Source: Acidobacteriota bacterium (GTDB taxonomy: Bacteria; Acidobacteriota; Thermoanaerobaculia; Multivoradales; Multivoraceae). Taken from it: a stretch of DNA of 64,000 nucleotides. Of the stretch, positions 9,224-17,652 are shown piece by piece (the stretch's first letter is position 1; every line of letters starts with the position of its first letter). The DNA lies in the NCBI GenBank assembly GCA_026707325.1, contig JAPOXA010000075.1:1-64000 (forward strand). Reading direction: 5' to 3'. A program made the position numbers and the translations under genes. The notes under the pieces were generated by a model, which made no database searches, was not told the DNA's origin, and saw nothing but the letters and a program-made list of their open reading frames with translations.

Positions 9224-9466
9224 ATGTCAGAGATCGGTGTGCGCGAGGCCAGGGCCCGCCTGCCGCAGCTACTAAAGCGGGTGGAGGCCGGCGAGAGGTT
9301 CGTCATCACCCGGCACGAGCGGCCGGTCGCCGAACTGATTCCCTACCGAGGCGTCGACCGGGATCAGGTCCGCACCGCGATCGAAAGTCTGAGGGAGTTC
9401 CGCGAGTCGCACAGCCTGGGTGGACTCGCGATTCGCGAGCTGATCGGGGAAGGCCGTCGCTACTGA
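9224..9466 (+). CDS. Phd/YefM-family antitoxin without adjacent toxin
   Basis: An 80-aa protein of the Phd/YefM antitoxin family. The N-terminus MSEIGVREARARLPQLL and the segment VEAGERFVITRHERPVAELIP are diagnostic for the DNA-binding dimer fold. ATG at 9224 follows AAGGAG. A VapC/PIN or RelE/Doc toxin would normally overlap or follow, but the next gene, 19 bp on, is an ABC permease. It may be an orphan antitoxin, a DNA-binding autoregulator recruited to this cassette, or the survivor of a lost toxin-antitoxin pair. Confidence 0.82.
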   Translation: MSEIGVREARARLPQLLKRVEAGERFVITRHERPVAELIPYRGVDRDQVRTAIESLREFRESHSLGGLAIRELIGEGRRY

Positions 9467-9485
9467 TCGCGCCGGTGAGGCGGTG

Positions 9486-11078
9486 ATGAGAGGAAGCGAG
9501 CGGGTTGGCGCCTCGCGGCTGGGGCTTGCGGGTGGCCTGCGAGCGGTAGCGGCCGTGGTTGGCTTTCGTCTTCGTGCCGGCCGGCGCAAGGCGTTGTCCG
9601 AGAAGGGGAAGCTCCTCTTCGGCGTGATCGTTGGCGTGCTCCTGGTGACCAACTACACGTTCAGCGTGCGCGCCATGGAGGAGGCGCCCGGCCGGGAGAT
9701 CCCCGTAGACATCCTGTTCGGGTTGATTACCTTCTTCGTGCTGCTGACACTGTTCCAGTGGGCACCGCTCGGGCAGTGGTTCAGCCGGCGTGAAGGGGCG
9801 CGGTTCGGCTTGACGGCGGGCCGCCGGGCGGCGCTGACCGTCGGTACGAATCTGGTGGGGCTGACCATGCTTCTCGTGGTACTGAACGCTCTGCTGGCCC
9901 GCGTGTTCACTGGCGCGGGCCGGCCTCGAGGCCTGGAGTGGGCTTTCGAGGGCATGGATGTTGTGAGTGCCGTGATCGCCATGGTGGCCGCGGGTCCGCT
10001 CGGCGCCGTGATTCTTGGAGGTCAGGGCGGCAGACGTTGGCTCGGCGCGGGCCTGGGCCTCGCGCTTCTTGCTGTGCTCGGGGCGAGTACGGTGGAGCCG
10101 CTTTGGGCGGGAAGTTCATTGTGGGCCGGGGCATTCATCCATACTGGACGTCTGACTCTCTTAGCGGCGCTTCTGGCGGTGGCCTTCCCGCTCGAACAGA
10201 GGAGTCCTGACGACGGTGGGGGCCGGGCGACGAAGGGTGGGCGCCGGCCGGCCTTGGCGGGAAAGGTGGAGACAGTTCGTCGATGGCCCGCTGCCGGTCG
10301 GGGCGCCCGCGCCGACGCCCGCTCACCATCCGGTTTCTGGTCGAGGCCCACGTTTGTCGTTGCGTTGGCGGAGACGCGGATGATGCTTCGCTTTCGCCAG
10401 GTGCGCCTGAACCTGGTGTTCAGTTGGGCCATGCCCGTCGTCATGGTCTTTGTGTTCTGGGGCGAGGAGCTTCCGGGCGGCGGAGGTCAGTTCGCCCTGT
10501 GGATGGCAGCCTCAGTCGCGGCCTTTCTCGGCGTGGTTTGGGTCGCGTTCTTCGCCAATCTCCTGGGCTTCACTGCGGATGGGGCCAGACGACTCGCGAT
10601 GTCGGCGGAGAACGCGCTACTTGACTGCCTGCCCGGCAAAGTGCTGGGGGTTGTCTCTGTCGTCGGGGGCCTGGTGCTGGCCCAGACGACGGTCCTGACC
10701 GTGCTGCTTGCCGATCGGATTCCGGCCGCCGACCGGGCGCTTCCGTTCCTTGTTGGCGCTATCTCCCTTGTCGGCTTGGCCGGTGCCGGGACGGTCGTTT
10801 CCATCCTGTTCCCAAGGAAGCCGGAACTGCACGAACAGAGGGATTTCTTCTGCAGCATCCTGGGCCTGGTCGTGCTGGTGGCCGCTTGGTTTATCCAGAT
10901 GGCGGTCGTCGGGAGCGTCTTGGCCGCGGCGCGGAGCTTGGGCGGTTCGACGGCTGCGGTAACCGCGATGACGGTGTTGCTGCTCCTGGCGGCGACAGGC
11001 TGCGGGTTTCTGGTGGCCGCGCTGGCCAAGGGCGACTGGCTGCGACGACGGTTGCGTGAATGGGCGGTGACGGTGTGA
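9486..11078 (+). CDS. ABC-2-type transporter permease
   Basis: A 530-aa polytopic membrane protein with about ten hydrophobic segments in two blocks (approx. residues 45-240 and 310-520) separated by a charged cytoplasmic linker rich in Arg and Gly (approx. 240-290). ATG at 9486 is preferred over GTG at 9483. Its stop overlaps the GTG start of the ATPase gene by 4 bp, so the two form one exporter. The substrate is unknown; location downstream of a peptide gene and a small membrane protein allows a role in peptide export or self-protection. Confidence 0.75.
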   Translation: MRGSERVGASRLGLAGGLRAVAAVVGFRLRAGRRKALSEKGKLLFGVIVGVLLVTNYTFSVRAMEEAPGREIPVDILFGLITFFVLLTLFQWAPLGQWFSRREGARFGLTAGRRAALTVGTNLVGLTMLLVVLNALLARVFTGAGRPRGLEWAFEGMDVVSAVIAMVAAGPLGAVILGGQGGRRWLGAGLGLALLAVLGASTVEPLWAGSSLWAGAFIHTGRLTLLAALLAVAFPLEQRSPDDGGGRATKGGRRPALAGKVETVRRWPAAGRGARADARSPSGFWSRPTFVVALAETRMMLRFRQVRLNLVFSWAMPVVMVFVFWGEELPGGGGQFALWMAASVAAFLGVVWVAFFANLLGFTADGARRLAMSAENALLDCLPGKVLGVVSVVGGLVLAQTTVLTVLLADRIPAADRALPFLVGAISLVGLAGAGTVVSILFPRKPELHEQRDFFCSILGLVVLVAAWFIQMAVVGSVLAAARSLGGSTAAVTAMTVLLLLAATGCGFLVAALAKGDWLRRRLREWAVTV

Positions 11079-11797
11079 CGACGATGCTGTGGCTCGACTC
11101 GGTCGACAAGTCCTACGGCGATCTCGAGGTCCTGCGCTCCGTGAACCTCGAGATCGGGGCGGGGGTCCAATGCCTGGTGGGCCGGAACGGCGCCGGCAAG
11201 ACGACGTTGATGCGACTCGGGCTGGGCCTGACCGAGCCGAGAGCGGGCACGGTGCGGATGTTCGGCTACGACCCGCGACTTCATCCGGAGGTCATGGCCC
11301 GCGTCGGCATCCTGCTCGAGGAGGACGAGCTGTTCGACTTCCTGCGGCCGCTCGAGTTCCTGGACTACTGCGCCGCGTTGTACGGTCTGGACGCTGGCAA
11401 GGCCCGTACGCGCGCCGTCGATCTCCTGGAGGCTATGGAAGTGCCCGGGTCGGATCGTCTCTGCCATCAACTCTCGACGGGCAACCGCCGGCAACTGGCC
11501 CTGGCCGCGGCGCTGCTGCACGAGCCGGAACTGCTGATCCTCGACGAGCCGTTCAACGGTCTCGACCCGGTCGCGGTAGCGCGCCTGTGCCGGATGCTCC
11601 GGAACTTCGCCGCCAACGGCCGGGGAGTGCTGCTGTCGTCCCATCGCCTCGAACTCGTCGAGGAGATCGCGGACCAGGTCTACTTCGTGGCTGACTGTGC
11701 GGTGACGCTCTGGTCGCCGGAACGGGTCAAAGCCTGGTACGACGAGTTGAGGGTCGTCAGTGCCGGAGAGCAGCCGCAGGGCGAGTTGACCGCCTGA
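11075..11797 (+). CDS. ABC transporter ATP-binding protein
   Basis: A 240-aa ABC ATPase with Walker A GRNGAGKTT, Walker B LLILDEP followed by FNGLDP, and the switch histidine in SSHRLE. The signature is LSTGNRRQ in place of LSGGQ, as in some ABC-2 exporter ATPases. GTG at 11075 overlaps the permease stop by four bases (GTGA), which makes it the best start; ATG at 11084 or ATG at 11060 are alternatives. It powers the permease encoded immediately upstream. Confidence 0.88.
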   Translation: MTTMLWLDSVDKSYGDLEVLRSVNLEIGAGVQCLVGRNGAGKTTLMRLGLGLTEPRAGTVRMFGYDPRLHPEVMARVGILLEEDELFDFLRPLEFLDYCAALYGLDAGKARTRAVDLLEAMEVPGSDRLCHQLSTGNRRQLALAAALLHEPELLILDEPFNGLDPVAVARLCRMLRNFAANGRGVLLSSHRLELVEEIADQVYFVADCAVTLWSPERVKAWYDELRVVSAGEQPQGELTA

Positions 11798-11798
11798 G

Positions 11799-13229
11799 CT
11801 ACGCCACCCCGGCTTCCTGGAAGGCCCTCGCCCGGAACAGGAAGTCGATGATGTTCCCTTCGTGCGGTTGCAGCCAGTTGAGCTGAATCGTCGGCACCGG
11901 GCCGAGGTTCAGGCGGTCGACGTGGGTGGCGTCGATCAGTTGCCGCCGCCAGCCTTCGTCGTTCGTGATCGCGCTGCACACCAGGGTGTCGTCGATCGCG
12001 CTCAGCATCTTCTGCTGCGGGCACTCGACGACGGAGACGAAGGGGAACATGTACTCGACGTTCGCCGCCTCGATGTCCGCGTCGGCGCAGTGGAGGACGG
12101 TAGGCAGCAGGTAGTCGCAGCGTTCGCGTTCGTCGAGCCGACCGTTGCCGCGAATCTCGGAAGTCAGGTCGCGCACGCCAGGTACGTCGACCTGCCGCTC
12201 GATCATGCCGTCGATCGCCTTCGCCATCCCCGGAACGGTGAAGGCTGCGAGCGGAGACTCGGGGTCGTCGGCCGGCTTGGGCAGCACGGGCGCCAGCCGC
12301 TCGGCGAGGGCTTGGGCGATCTCCTCCGTGTGGCGCGAAGCCCAGACGCCTGAGCAGGAGATGCAGCTCCGGCCGCTGTTGACCAGCACACTGTCGACCA
12401 TCACGTCGAGGTACTGCTCCCAGTCGTCGACGACGTCGTCGCCGAGCAGGATCTTGCTGAAGCCGGGGCCGTGCGGCTGCACTCGGGGATCGTTCTGGTA
12501 GCGGGCGACGGTGTCGGCGCCACCGAAGATCATGCTCCGGGAGCAGGAGGCGAGTACGGCGGCGCCGATGTCGCCTTCCCCCGGGTAGATCGAGATCGCC
12601 TCGCGGGGCACGCCGGCCTGGGCGAAGGCCTCGGTCATCCGGTACGGGGTCCAGGGTTCCTGCGGCCCGGGCTTGAACACGAGGCCGATCTGGAGCGGAA
12701 TGACCGGCATCCACAGCGTGTGCACGCCCGGCGAGTTGGACGGCAGCACCAGGCCGATCACCGGCGCCTGGGCCTGGTAGCTGACGGGCACGCCGCGCTC
12801 CTCGACGCCGTGGCCCCTGGCGAGAATGTCGAGATCGAGACCGCGGGTCAGGGCCTCCAGCACTTCGCCCATGTTCGTCAGGACGAAGTGATTCTTGTCC
12901 ATGTTCGCCCGGCACATGTGCTCGGGCAGGCCGGTCGTCGCCGACTGGTAGTGGACGAAGTCCTGCGGACTCTGCGTGCCGCTGCCGAGGGGCAGGTCCG
13001 CGTTCAGGTAGAGGTCGGCGGCCTCGATCACCATCGAGATCAGTTCGCTGGACGGGATCTCGCGCAGGATGTCGCGGGCGCGCTGGGCGCGGCGCATGTC
13101 GCGCTGGACCAGGCCGGGGTTGGTCTGGTGCAGCGTGGCCAGCTCCTCGCCGGTTTCGAAGTGGACGATCGTCGCCTTCTCGAGCGACTCGTAGGGCTTG
13201 CCCCAACGGATGGCGGGGATGTCGATCAT
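11799..13229 (-). CDS. Aldehyde dehydrogenase-superfamily protein
   Basis: A 476-aa protein with aldehyde-dehydrogenase-like architecture: a Rossmann-like region (APVIGLVLPSNSPG) and a putative catalytic cysteine in NSGRSCISCSG, where classical ALDHs have GQxC. The substrate cannot be inferred; it may act on an acyl-CoA or a hydrophobic aldehyde. The frame is open to 13304, but ATG at 13229 (MIDIPAIRWG) is a good start. It stands alone, convergent with the ABC ATPase gene (1 bp apart) and divergent from the Rieske gene. Confidence 0.75.
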   Translation of the reverse strand: MIDIPAIRWGKPYESLEKATIVHFETGEELATLHQTNPGLVQRDMRRAQRARDILREIPSSELISMVIEAADLYLNADLPLGSGTQSPQDFVHYQSATTGLPEHMCRANMDKNHFVLTNMGEVLEALTRGLDLDILARGHGVEERGVPVSYQAQAPVIGLVLPSNSPGVHTLWMPVIPLQIGLVFKPGPQEPWTPYRMTEAFAQAGVPREAISIYPGEGDIGAAVLASCSRSMIFGGADTVARYQNDPRVQPHGPGFSKILLGDDVVDDWEQYLDVMVDSVLVNSGRSCISCSGVWASRHTEEIAQALAERLAPVLPKPADDPESPLAAFTVPGMAKAIDGMIERQVDVPGVRDLTSEIRGNGRLDERERCDYLLPTVLHCADADIEAANVEYMFPFVSVVECPQQKMLSAIDDTLVCSAITNDEGWRRQLIDATHVDRLNLGPVPTIQLNWLQPHEGNIIDFLFRARAFQEAGVA

Positions 13230-13384
13230 GCTGGTTACCTGTAGGCGGCCGGCCGGGTGGCCGAAGGATGAATCGAGCGTTCGGAAGCGGCGGAATGGTA
13301 GCACCGGGCTGTATGGAAAAGGCCTTTTCCCTGTGCATCAGCGCGGCGCGGACGCCGCGACTCTACTGCTAGCCTTCGCCGGCC

Positions 13385-13948
13385 ATGGAGGACCGTCGCA
13401 CCGTTCTGAAATCGGCCCTGGCGCTGGGTTTGGGTGTGCGTGGCCTGAACGTGCTCCAGGCGCAGGTAGACGATCCGCGAAAGGCCCGGCCGCAGGAAGG
13501 CGACCGCTTTGTCTTCGCCTTCGGGCCGCGCCAGGGCGAGACGGTCCGGGTCGACGACGTTCCCCTGGCGAGCGAGCAGCTCATCTGCTACGCGATGGAC
13601 CCGTCGTCCGGCGCCGTGCGTGACGGCTCGCGCCTGAACCAGGTGCTGCTGTTGCGCTTCGAGCCCGATTCGCTGACCCCGGAGACGCGGGAAGCGTCCG
13701 CGGACGGCGTCGTCGCCTACTCGGGCATCTGCACCCACACCGGCTGCGACATCGAGGACTGGTCCGACGAGGCGGAGTTCCTGGTCTGTTCCTGTCACGA
13801 CTCGGAGTTCGACCCTCGGGACGGCGCCGAAGTCATCTCGGGCCCGGCCCCGCGCCGGCTGCCGTCGCTGCCGCTTCGCTCGGAAGGGGGCGTGCTCGTT
13901 GCAGCCGGCGGCTTCAGCGCGACGATCCGTTTCGAGAAGGAGTTCTGA
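13385..13948 (+). CDS. Tat-exported Rieske [2Fe-2S] protein
   Basis: A 187-aa electron-transfer protein. Its N-terminus (RRTVLKSALALGLGV) looks like a twin-arginine signal. The Rieske cluster-binding boxes CTHTGC and CSCHDSEF are present near residues 119 and 138, followed by the SGPAPRRLPSLPL proline loop. It ends 2 bp before the PQQ dehydrogenase start, so it is probably the redox partner of that quinoprotein in the periplasm. This pairing is unusual, since PQQ alcohol dehydrogenases normally deliver electrons to cytochrome c. Confidence 0.9.
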   Translation: MEDRRTVLKSALALGLGVRGLNVLQAQVDDPRKARPQEGDRFVFAFGPRQGETVRVDDVPLASEQLICYAMDPSSGAVRDGSRLNQVLLLRFEPDSLTPETREASADGVVAYSGICTHTGCDIEDWSDEAEFLVCSCHDSEFDPRDGAEVISGPAPRRLPSLPLRSEGGVLVAAGGFSATIRFEKEF

Positions 13949-13950
13949 CG

Positions 13951-15666
13951 ATGGCGGATCGGCAAGCAGTGCTTCGACGGACGGTCACTCTCCTCGTTCT
14001 CGGCGCCGTGGTGGCGCCGGCGATCGGCCAAGAGCAGCCCTACCGCGCGGTCACCCAGGAGCGGCTGCTCGCCCCCGAGCCCGAGAACTGGCTGATGTAC
14101 CGGCGCACTTACGATGGCTGGGGCTACAGCCCGCTCGACCGGATCGACACCTCGAACGTCGCCTCGCTGGCGCCGGCATGGACCTTCTCGACGAGCATCA
14201 ACGAGGGCCACCAGGCGCCGCCGATCGTCAACGACGGCACACTGTTCATCACCACGCCGGGCAGCCGCGTCCTCGCGCTCGACGCCCGGACAGGCGAGCT
14301 GCTGTGGCGCTTCGTTCCGGAGCTCCCCGAGGATCTGCAGCAGATGCACCCGACCAACCGCGGTGTCGCGCTGTGGGGCGACCGGGTCTACGTCGCCACC
14401 GTCGACGCCCGCCTCTTCGCGCTCGACGCGCGGACGGGAAGGGTGGCCTGGGAAACGGCGGTCGAGAACTACGCCCGCGGCTACTACATGACGCTCGCGC
14501 CCCTGGCCGTCGAGGGCAAGGTGATGGTCGGCGTGTCCGGAGGCGAGTGGGGCATCCGCGGTTTCGTCGCCGCCTACGACGCCGACAGTGGGGACGAACT
14601 CTGGAAGACCTACACGATTCCCGGTCCAGGCGAGCCCGGCCATGACAGTTGGTCCGGCGACACCTGGCGGACCGGCGGCGTGCCGGTCTGGGTCACCGGC
14701 ACCTACGACCCGGAACTGAGACTGAGCTACTGGGGTACCGGTAACGGCGGTCCCTGGATGGGCGACGCCCGGCCGGGCGACAACCTGTACGCCACCTCGG
14801 TGCTGGCGCTCGACGTCGACACCGGCGAGTTGAAGGCGCATCACCAGTACCACTGGAACGACAGTTGGGACTGGGACGAGGTCGATCCGCCGCTGCTGAT
14901 CGACGTCGAGCGCGGCGGTTCGACCCGCAAGGCGCTGGTACATCCCGGGCGCAACGCCTACCTCTGGGTGCTGGAACGGAGCGCCGACTCGATCGACTTC
15001 CTGGACGCGACGCGTTTCGTGTACCAGGACGTGTTCACGTCGATCGACCCGGACACCGGCCGCCCCGAGTACGACCCGGCGAAGACCCCGGGCACCGGCG
15101 AGCGGGCGGTGTTCTGTCCGTCCTGGTCCGGCGCCAAGAACTGGCCGCCGGCCGCCTGGAACCCGGACACGAGGTTGCTCTACATCCCGGCCAACGAGAA
15201 CACCTGTTCGTACCTCGAAGGGGTCGAGGCGGAGTACCGGCCGGGGCGTACCTTCATGGGCATGGAGGGAGGCTTCGTGTCGCGGGAGGGCGCCGACCAC
15301 TACGGCGAGCTCCAGGCCTGGAACCTCGACACCCGGGAGAAGGTCTGGACCGTCGAGTTCGAGCGCAAGTTGTGGGGGCCGGTCCTGACGACCGGCGGCG
15401 GTCTCGTCTTCGTCGGCGGCACGAGCGACCGCTACTTCCGCGCCTTCGATGCGGCGACCGGCGAGCTCCTGTGGCGCCAGCGGACGAACTCCGGCGTCAC
15501 CGGCGTGCCGACGGCCTTCGAAGTCGACGGCGTGCAGTACATCGCCGTCCAGTCGGGCTGGGGCGTCGACGCGCAGCGTGGCACGAACCACCTGGACGGT
15601 GCGATCGGCACCCGGACCTACGTGCCGCAGGGCGGCGTGCTCTGGGTCTTCGCGTTGCCCGACTAG
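13951..15666 (+). CDS. PQQ-dependent dehydrogenase with lanthanide-type DxD motif
   Basis: A 571-aa quinoprotein of the methanol/ethanol dehydrogenase family with a signal peptide (cleavage after VVAPAIG). Beta-propeller repeats of the form ALDARTGELLW recur. The metal-binding Glu lies in SGGEWGIRGF, and the catalytic Asp is Asp307 (NDSWDWDE), with a second Asp two residues on (Asp309). Asp at that +2 position marks lanthanide-dependent XoxF/ExaF types; calcium enzymes carry Ala, Ser or Thr. No C-terminal haem c domain (no CxxCH) was seen. Substrate is probably an alcohol. It is cotranscribed with the Rieske gene. Confidence 0.88.
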   Translation: MADRQAVLRRTVTLLVLGAVVAPAIGQEQPYRAVTQERLLAPEPENWLMYRRTYDGWGYSPLDRIDTSNVASLAPAWTFSTSINEGHQAPPIVNDGTLFITTPGSRVLALDARTGELLWRFVPELPEDLQQMHPTNRGVALWGDRVYVATVDARLFALDARTGRVAWETAVENYARGYYMTLAPLAVEGKVMVGVSGGEWGIRGFVAAYDADSGDELWKTYTIPGPGEPGHDSWSGDTWRTGGVPVWVTGTYDPELRLSYWGTGNGGPWMGDARPGDNLYATSVLALDVDTGELKAHHQYHWNDSWDWDEVDPPLLIDVERGGSTRKALVHPGRNAYLWVLERSADSIDFLDATRFVYQDVFTSIDPDTGRPEYDPAKTPGTGERAVFCPSWSGAKNWPPAAWNPDTRLLYIPANENTCSYLEGVEAEYRPGRTFMGMEGGFVSREGADHYGELQAWNLDTREKVWTVEFERKLWGPVLTTGGGLVFVGGTSDRYFRAFDAATGELLWRQRTNSGVTGVPTAFEVDGVQYIAVQSGWGVDAQRGTNHLDGAIGTRTYVPQGGVLWVFALPD

Positions 15667-15781
15667 CGGCTCTGCCCGGAGGAATCGCCGCGGCGGCTGG
15701 TGCTGTAGTCTGCCGCCCCCCAAGCCCGGGATCACGGCAAGCCGCCGCTCACCGCAGGACCGACCCGATTGGAGTTCGCAG

Positions 15782-16876
15782 ATGGAAGTCGCCAGCGCAG
15801 ACGCCCAGGCACAGGCCGGGGAACGACTCGATGCCCACGTCCGGGACATGATGGAGTGGCACTTCAGCCCGGCGACCGGCACGCCGTTCTGGCTCGACTT
15901 CGCGAAGAAGCTCGACTTCGACCCGCGCAGCGACGTCGCCGGCTACGCGGACCTGCGCAAGTTCCCGCCCTTCGAGGACGAGTGGCTCCGCGGCGGCCCG
16001 GTGCGGCGCTGGGTGCCCAAGGCGATGGCCGACGACCCGATCTACGTCTTCGAGACCGGCGGTACGACGGGCATTCCGAAGAGCCGCGTGGCGCTGAACG
16101 ACTTCCGCACGGACTACGAGCTGTTCAGCGCCAGCCTGCCCGACGAGCACTTCCCGCCGGGATCCAACTGGCTGATGCTCGGCCCCTCGGGTCCGCGCCG
16201 CCTGCGCCTGGCGGTGGAGCACCTCTGCCAGTACCGCGGCGGCATCTGTTTCTGCGTGGACCTCGACCCGCGCTGGGTCATCAAGCTGATCAAGAAGGGC
16301 TGGATGGAGCACCTCGAGGCGTACAAGGACCACGTGATCGACCAGGCGCTGTCCGTCCTGTCGGCCGGGCACGACATCCAGGCGATGTTCGCGACGCCCA
16401 AGCTGCTCGAGTCCCTGTGCCTGGCGCTGGAGGACCGGGGTCAGACTCTCGCCGACACCGGGATCAAGGGCATCTTCTCCGGCGGCACCGAGTTCACGCC
16501 GCAGTGGACCCGCTTCGCTGTCGAAGAGCTGCTCGACGGCGTGTACATGACGCCGACCTACGGCAACACCCTGATGGGTCTCGCCGCCTCGCGGCCCGTG
16601 ACCGCGGCGGAGGGCTACACGATCGCCTACTACGCACCCCAGCCCCGGGCCGTGCTCGAAGTCGTCGACCCCGACGACCCCGACCAGGTCGTCGACTACG
16701 GCGCCACCGGCCGCGTGCGGCTCACGACGCTTACCCGTGAGTTCTTCGTCCCCGGCTTCCTGGAGAGGGACGAAGGCGAGCGGGAGCAGCCCTACGTCGA
16801 CTATCCCTGGGACGGCGTCAGCGGCGTGCGGCCGTTCGCGAGGCTGGCGTCGGCGACGACAGTCGGGGTGTACTAA
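15782..16876 (+). CDS. PaaK/LuxE-like AMP-forming ligase-like protein
   Basis: A 364-aa protein of the adenylate-forming superfamily related to phenylacetate-CoA ligase or LuxE-type acyl-protein synthetase. The ATP-binding loop FETGGTTGIPKSR is near residues 93-105 and a second segment, SGGTEFTP, near 238; TPTYGNTLMG resembles the third adenylate motif. It is shorter than the roughly 430-aa PaaK, with little left of the C-terminal subdomain. ATG at 15782 is used. It appears monocistronic, 115 bp after the PQQ dehydrogenase; its carboxylate substrate is unknown. Confidence 0.75.
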   Translation: MEVASADAQAQAGERLDAHVRDMMEWHFSPATGTPFWLDFAKKLDFDPRSDVAGYADLRKFPPFEDEWLRGGPVRRWVPKAMADDPIYVFETGGTTGIPKSRVALNDFRTDYELFSASLPDEHFPPGSNWLMLGPSGPRRLRLAVEHLCQYRGGICFCVDLDPRWVIKLIKKGWMEHLEAYKDHVIDQALSVLSAGHDIQAMFATPKLLESLCLALEDRGQTLADTGIKGIFSGGTEFTPQWTRFAVEELLDGVYMTPTYGNTLMGLAASRPVTAAEGYTIAYYAPQPRAVLEVVDPDDPDQVVDYGATGRVRLTTLTREFFVPGFLERDEGEREQPYVDYPWDGVSGVRPFARLASATTVGVY

Positions 16877-16902
16877 GCCTCGGCCTGATTCCGACTGCGT
16901 GC

Positions 16903-16920
16903 GCCGGCGCCCCCGCCGGC
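16903..16920. repeat. Palindromic intergenic repeat, family A copy 1
   Basis: GCCGGCG, four C bases, then CGCCGGC: a perfect 7-bp stem with 4-nt loop. The same palindrome, with a shared left flank (ACTGSGTRYGCC-like), recurs at 24102-24119 and 47989-48006. All three copies are intergenic, so this is a REP-like dispersed element. Here it lies between convergent genes. Confidence 0.65.
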
Positions 16921-16937
16921 ATCCGCTTGAGGCGGAC

Positions 16938-17555
16938 TCAGTCCGTGGCCGGCTCGGCCCGGTTCCGGTAGAGCGCCGGGTCGACCACTTCGGCCATCGC
17001 TTTCTCGTCGAGCCCCTCGACCAGACCGGCGATTCGCGTCGCGGCCGCAGCGGGGTCCCGGAGCGCCTCGCCGTACTCGATCTCGACCCACTCGAACTGC
17101 GGCGCTTTCCGCAGCAGGTAGTTCACGCGCCAGAGCTGGTCCTTCCACAGCTCCATCATCCGTTCGTCCGGCGTTTCGTCCGTCTCGCCGCGGCGGTCGA
17201 GCATCTTGCGCTGCGAGGCCAGCACCTCGGTCAGGTCGCGGCGCATCAGGATGACCTCGTAGTTCAGGCTCGGCGGCAGGTCCTTGAGCAGGAAGGAGAT
17301 GACCTTGACGGCGCGGCCGCGTGAGGCACGGAGCCAGGACTTGTCCGGTGCGTTCGCCAGGTCCTTGACCCGCTCGTCCTCGTAGTAGCCGCGCGGGTTG
17401 TCCTCGTCGGCTTCGCGCTCGCCGTCGGTCACGATCTCCATGCCCCCGGCCTCGAGCATCTTCATCGCCATCGAGGTCCCGGAGCGAGGCAGGCCGGAGA
17501 CGACGACGATCGGCCGGCCGTAGCGGAGTCTGCGCCAGAATGACGTGCCCTTCAC
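16938..17555 (-). CDS. Sulfotransferase-like P-loop protein
   Basis: A 205-aa protein whose N-terminus carries VVVSGLPRSGTSMAMKML, the PAPS-binding loop type of sulfotransferase-family proteins. A later segment, VILMRRDLTEVLASQRKML, matches the usual 3'-phosphate-binding region. GTG at 17555 (VKGTSFWRRL) is preferred; the frame runs upstream to 17636, but that region overlaps the divergent operon leader and is arginine-rich noise. The acceptor is unknown. Divergent from the alkaline-phosphatase/glycosyltransferase operon, it could modify the same envelope product, which is inference. Confidence 0.72.
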   Translation of the reverse strand: MKGTSFWRRLRYGRPIVVVSGLPRSGTSMAMKMLEAGGMEIVTDGEREADEDNPRGYYEDERVKDLANAPDKSWLRASRGRAVKVISFLLKDLPPSLNYEVILMRRDLTEVLASQRKMLDRRGETDETPDERMMELWKDQLWRVNYLLRKAPQFEWVEIEYGEALRDPAAAATRIAGLVEGLDEKAMAEVVDPALYRNRAEPATD

Positions 17556-17652
17556 AGCGACGGCGATGCTACCCCTGCATTGGTATGCTCCGCAGCGTTT
17601 CGCGCGTCGTCGCTTCTTGAGCTTCCGGCCGCGCACTCCCCGGAGAAAACCG

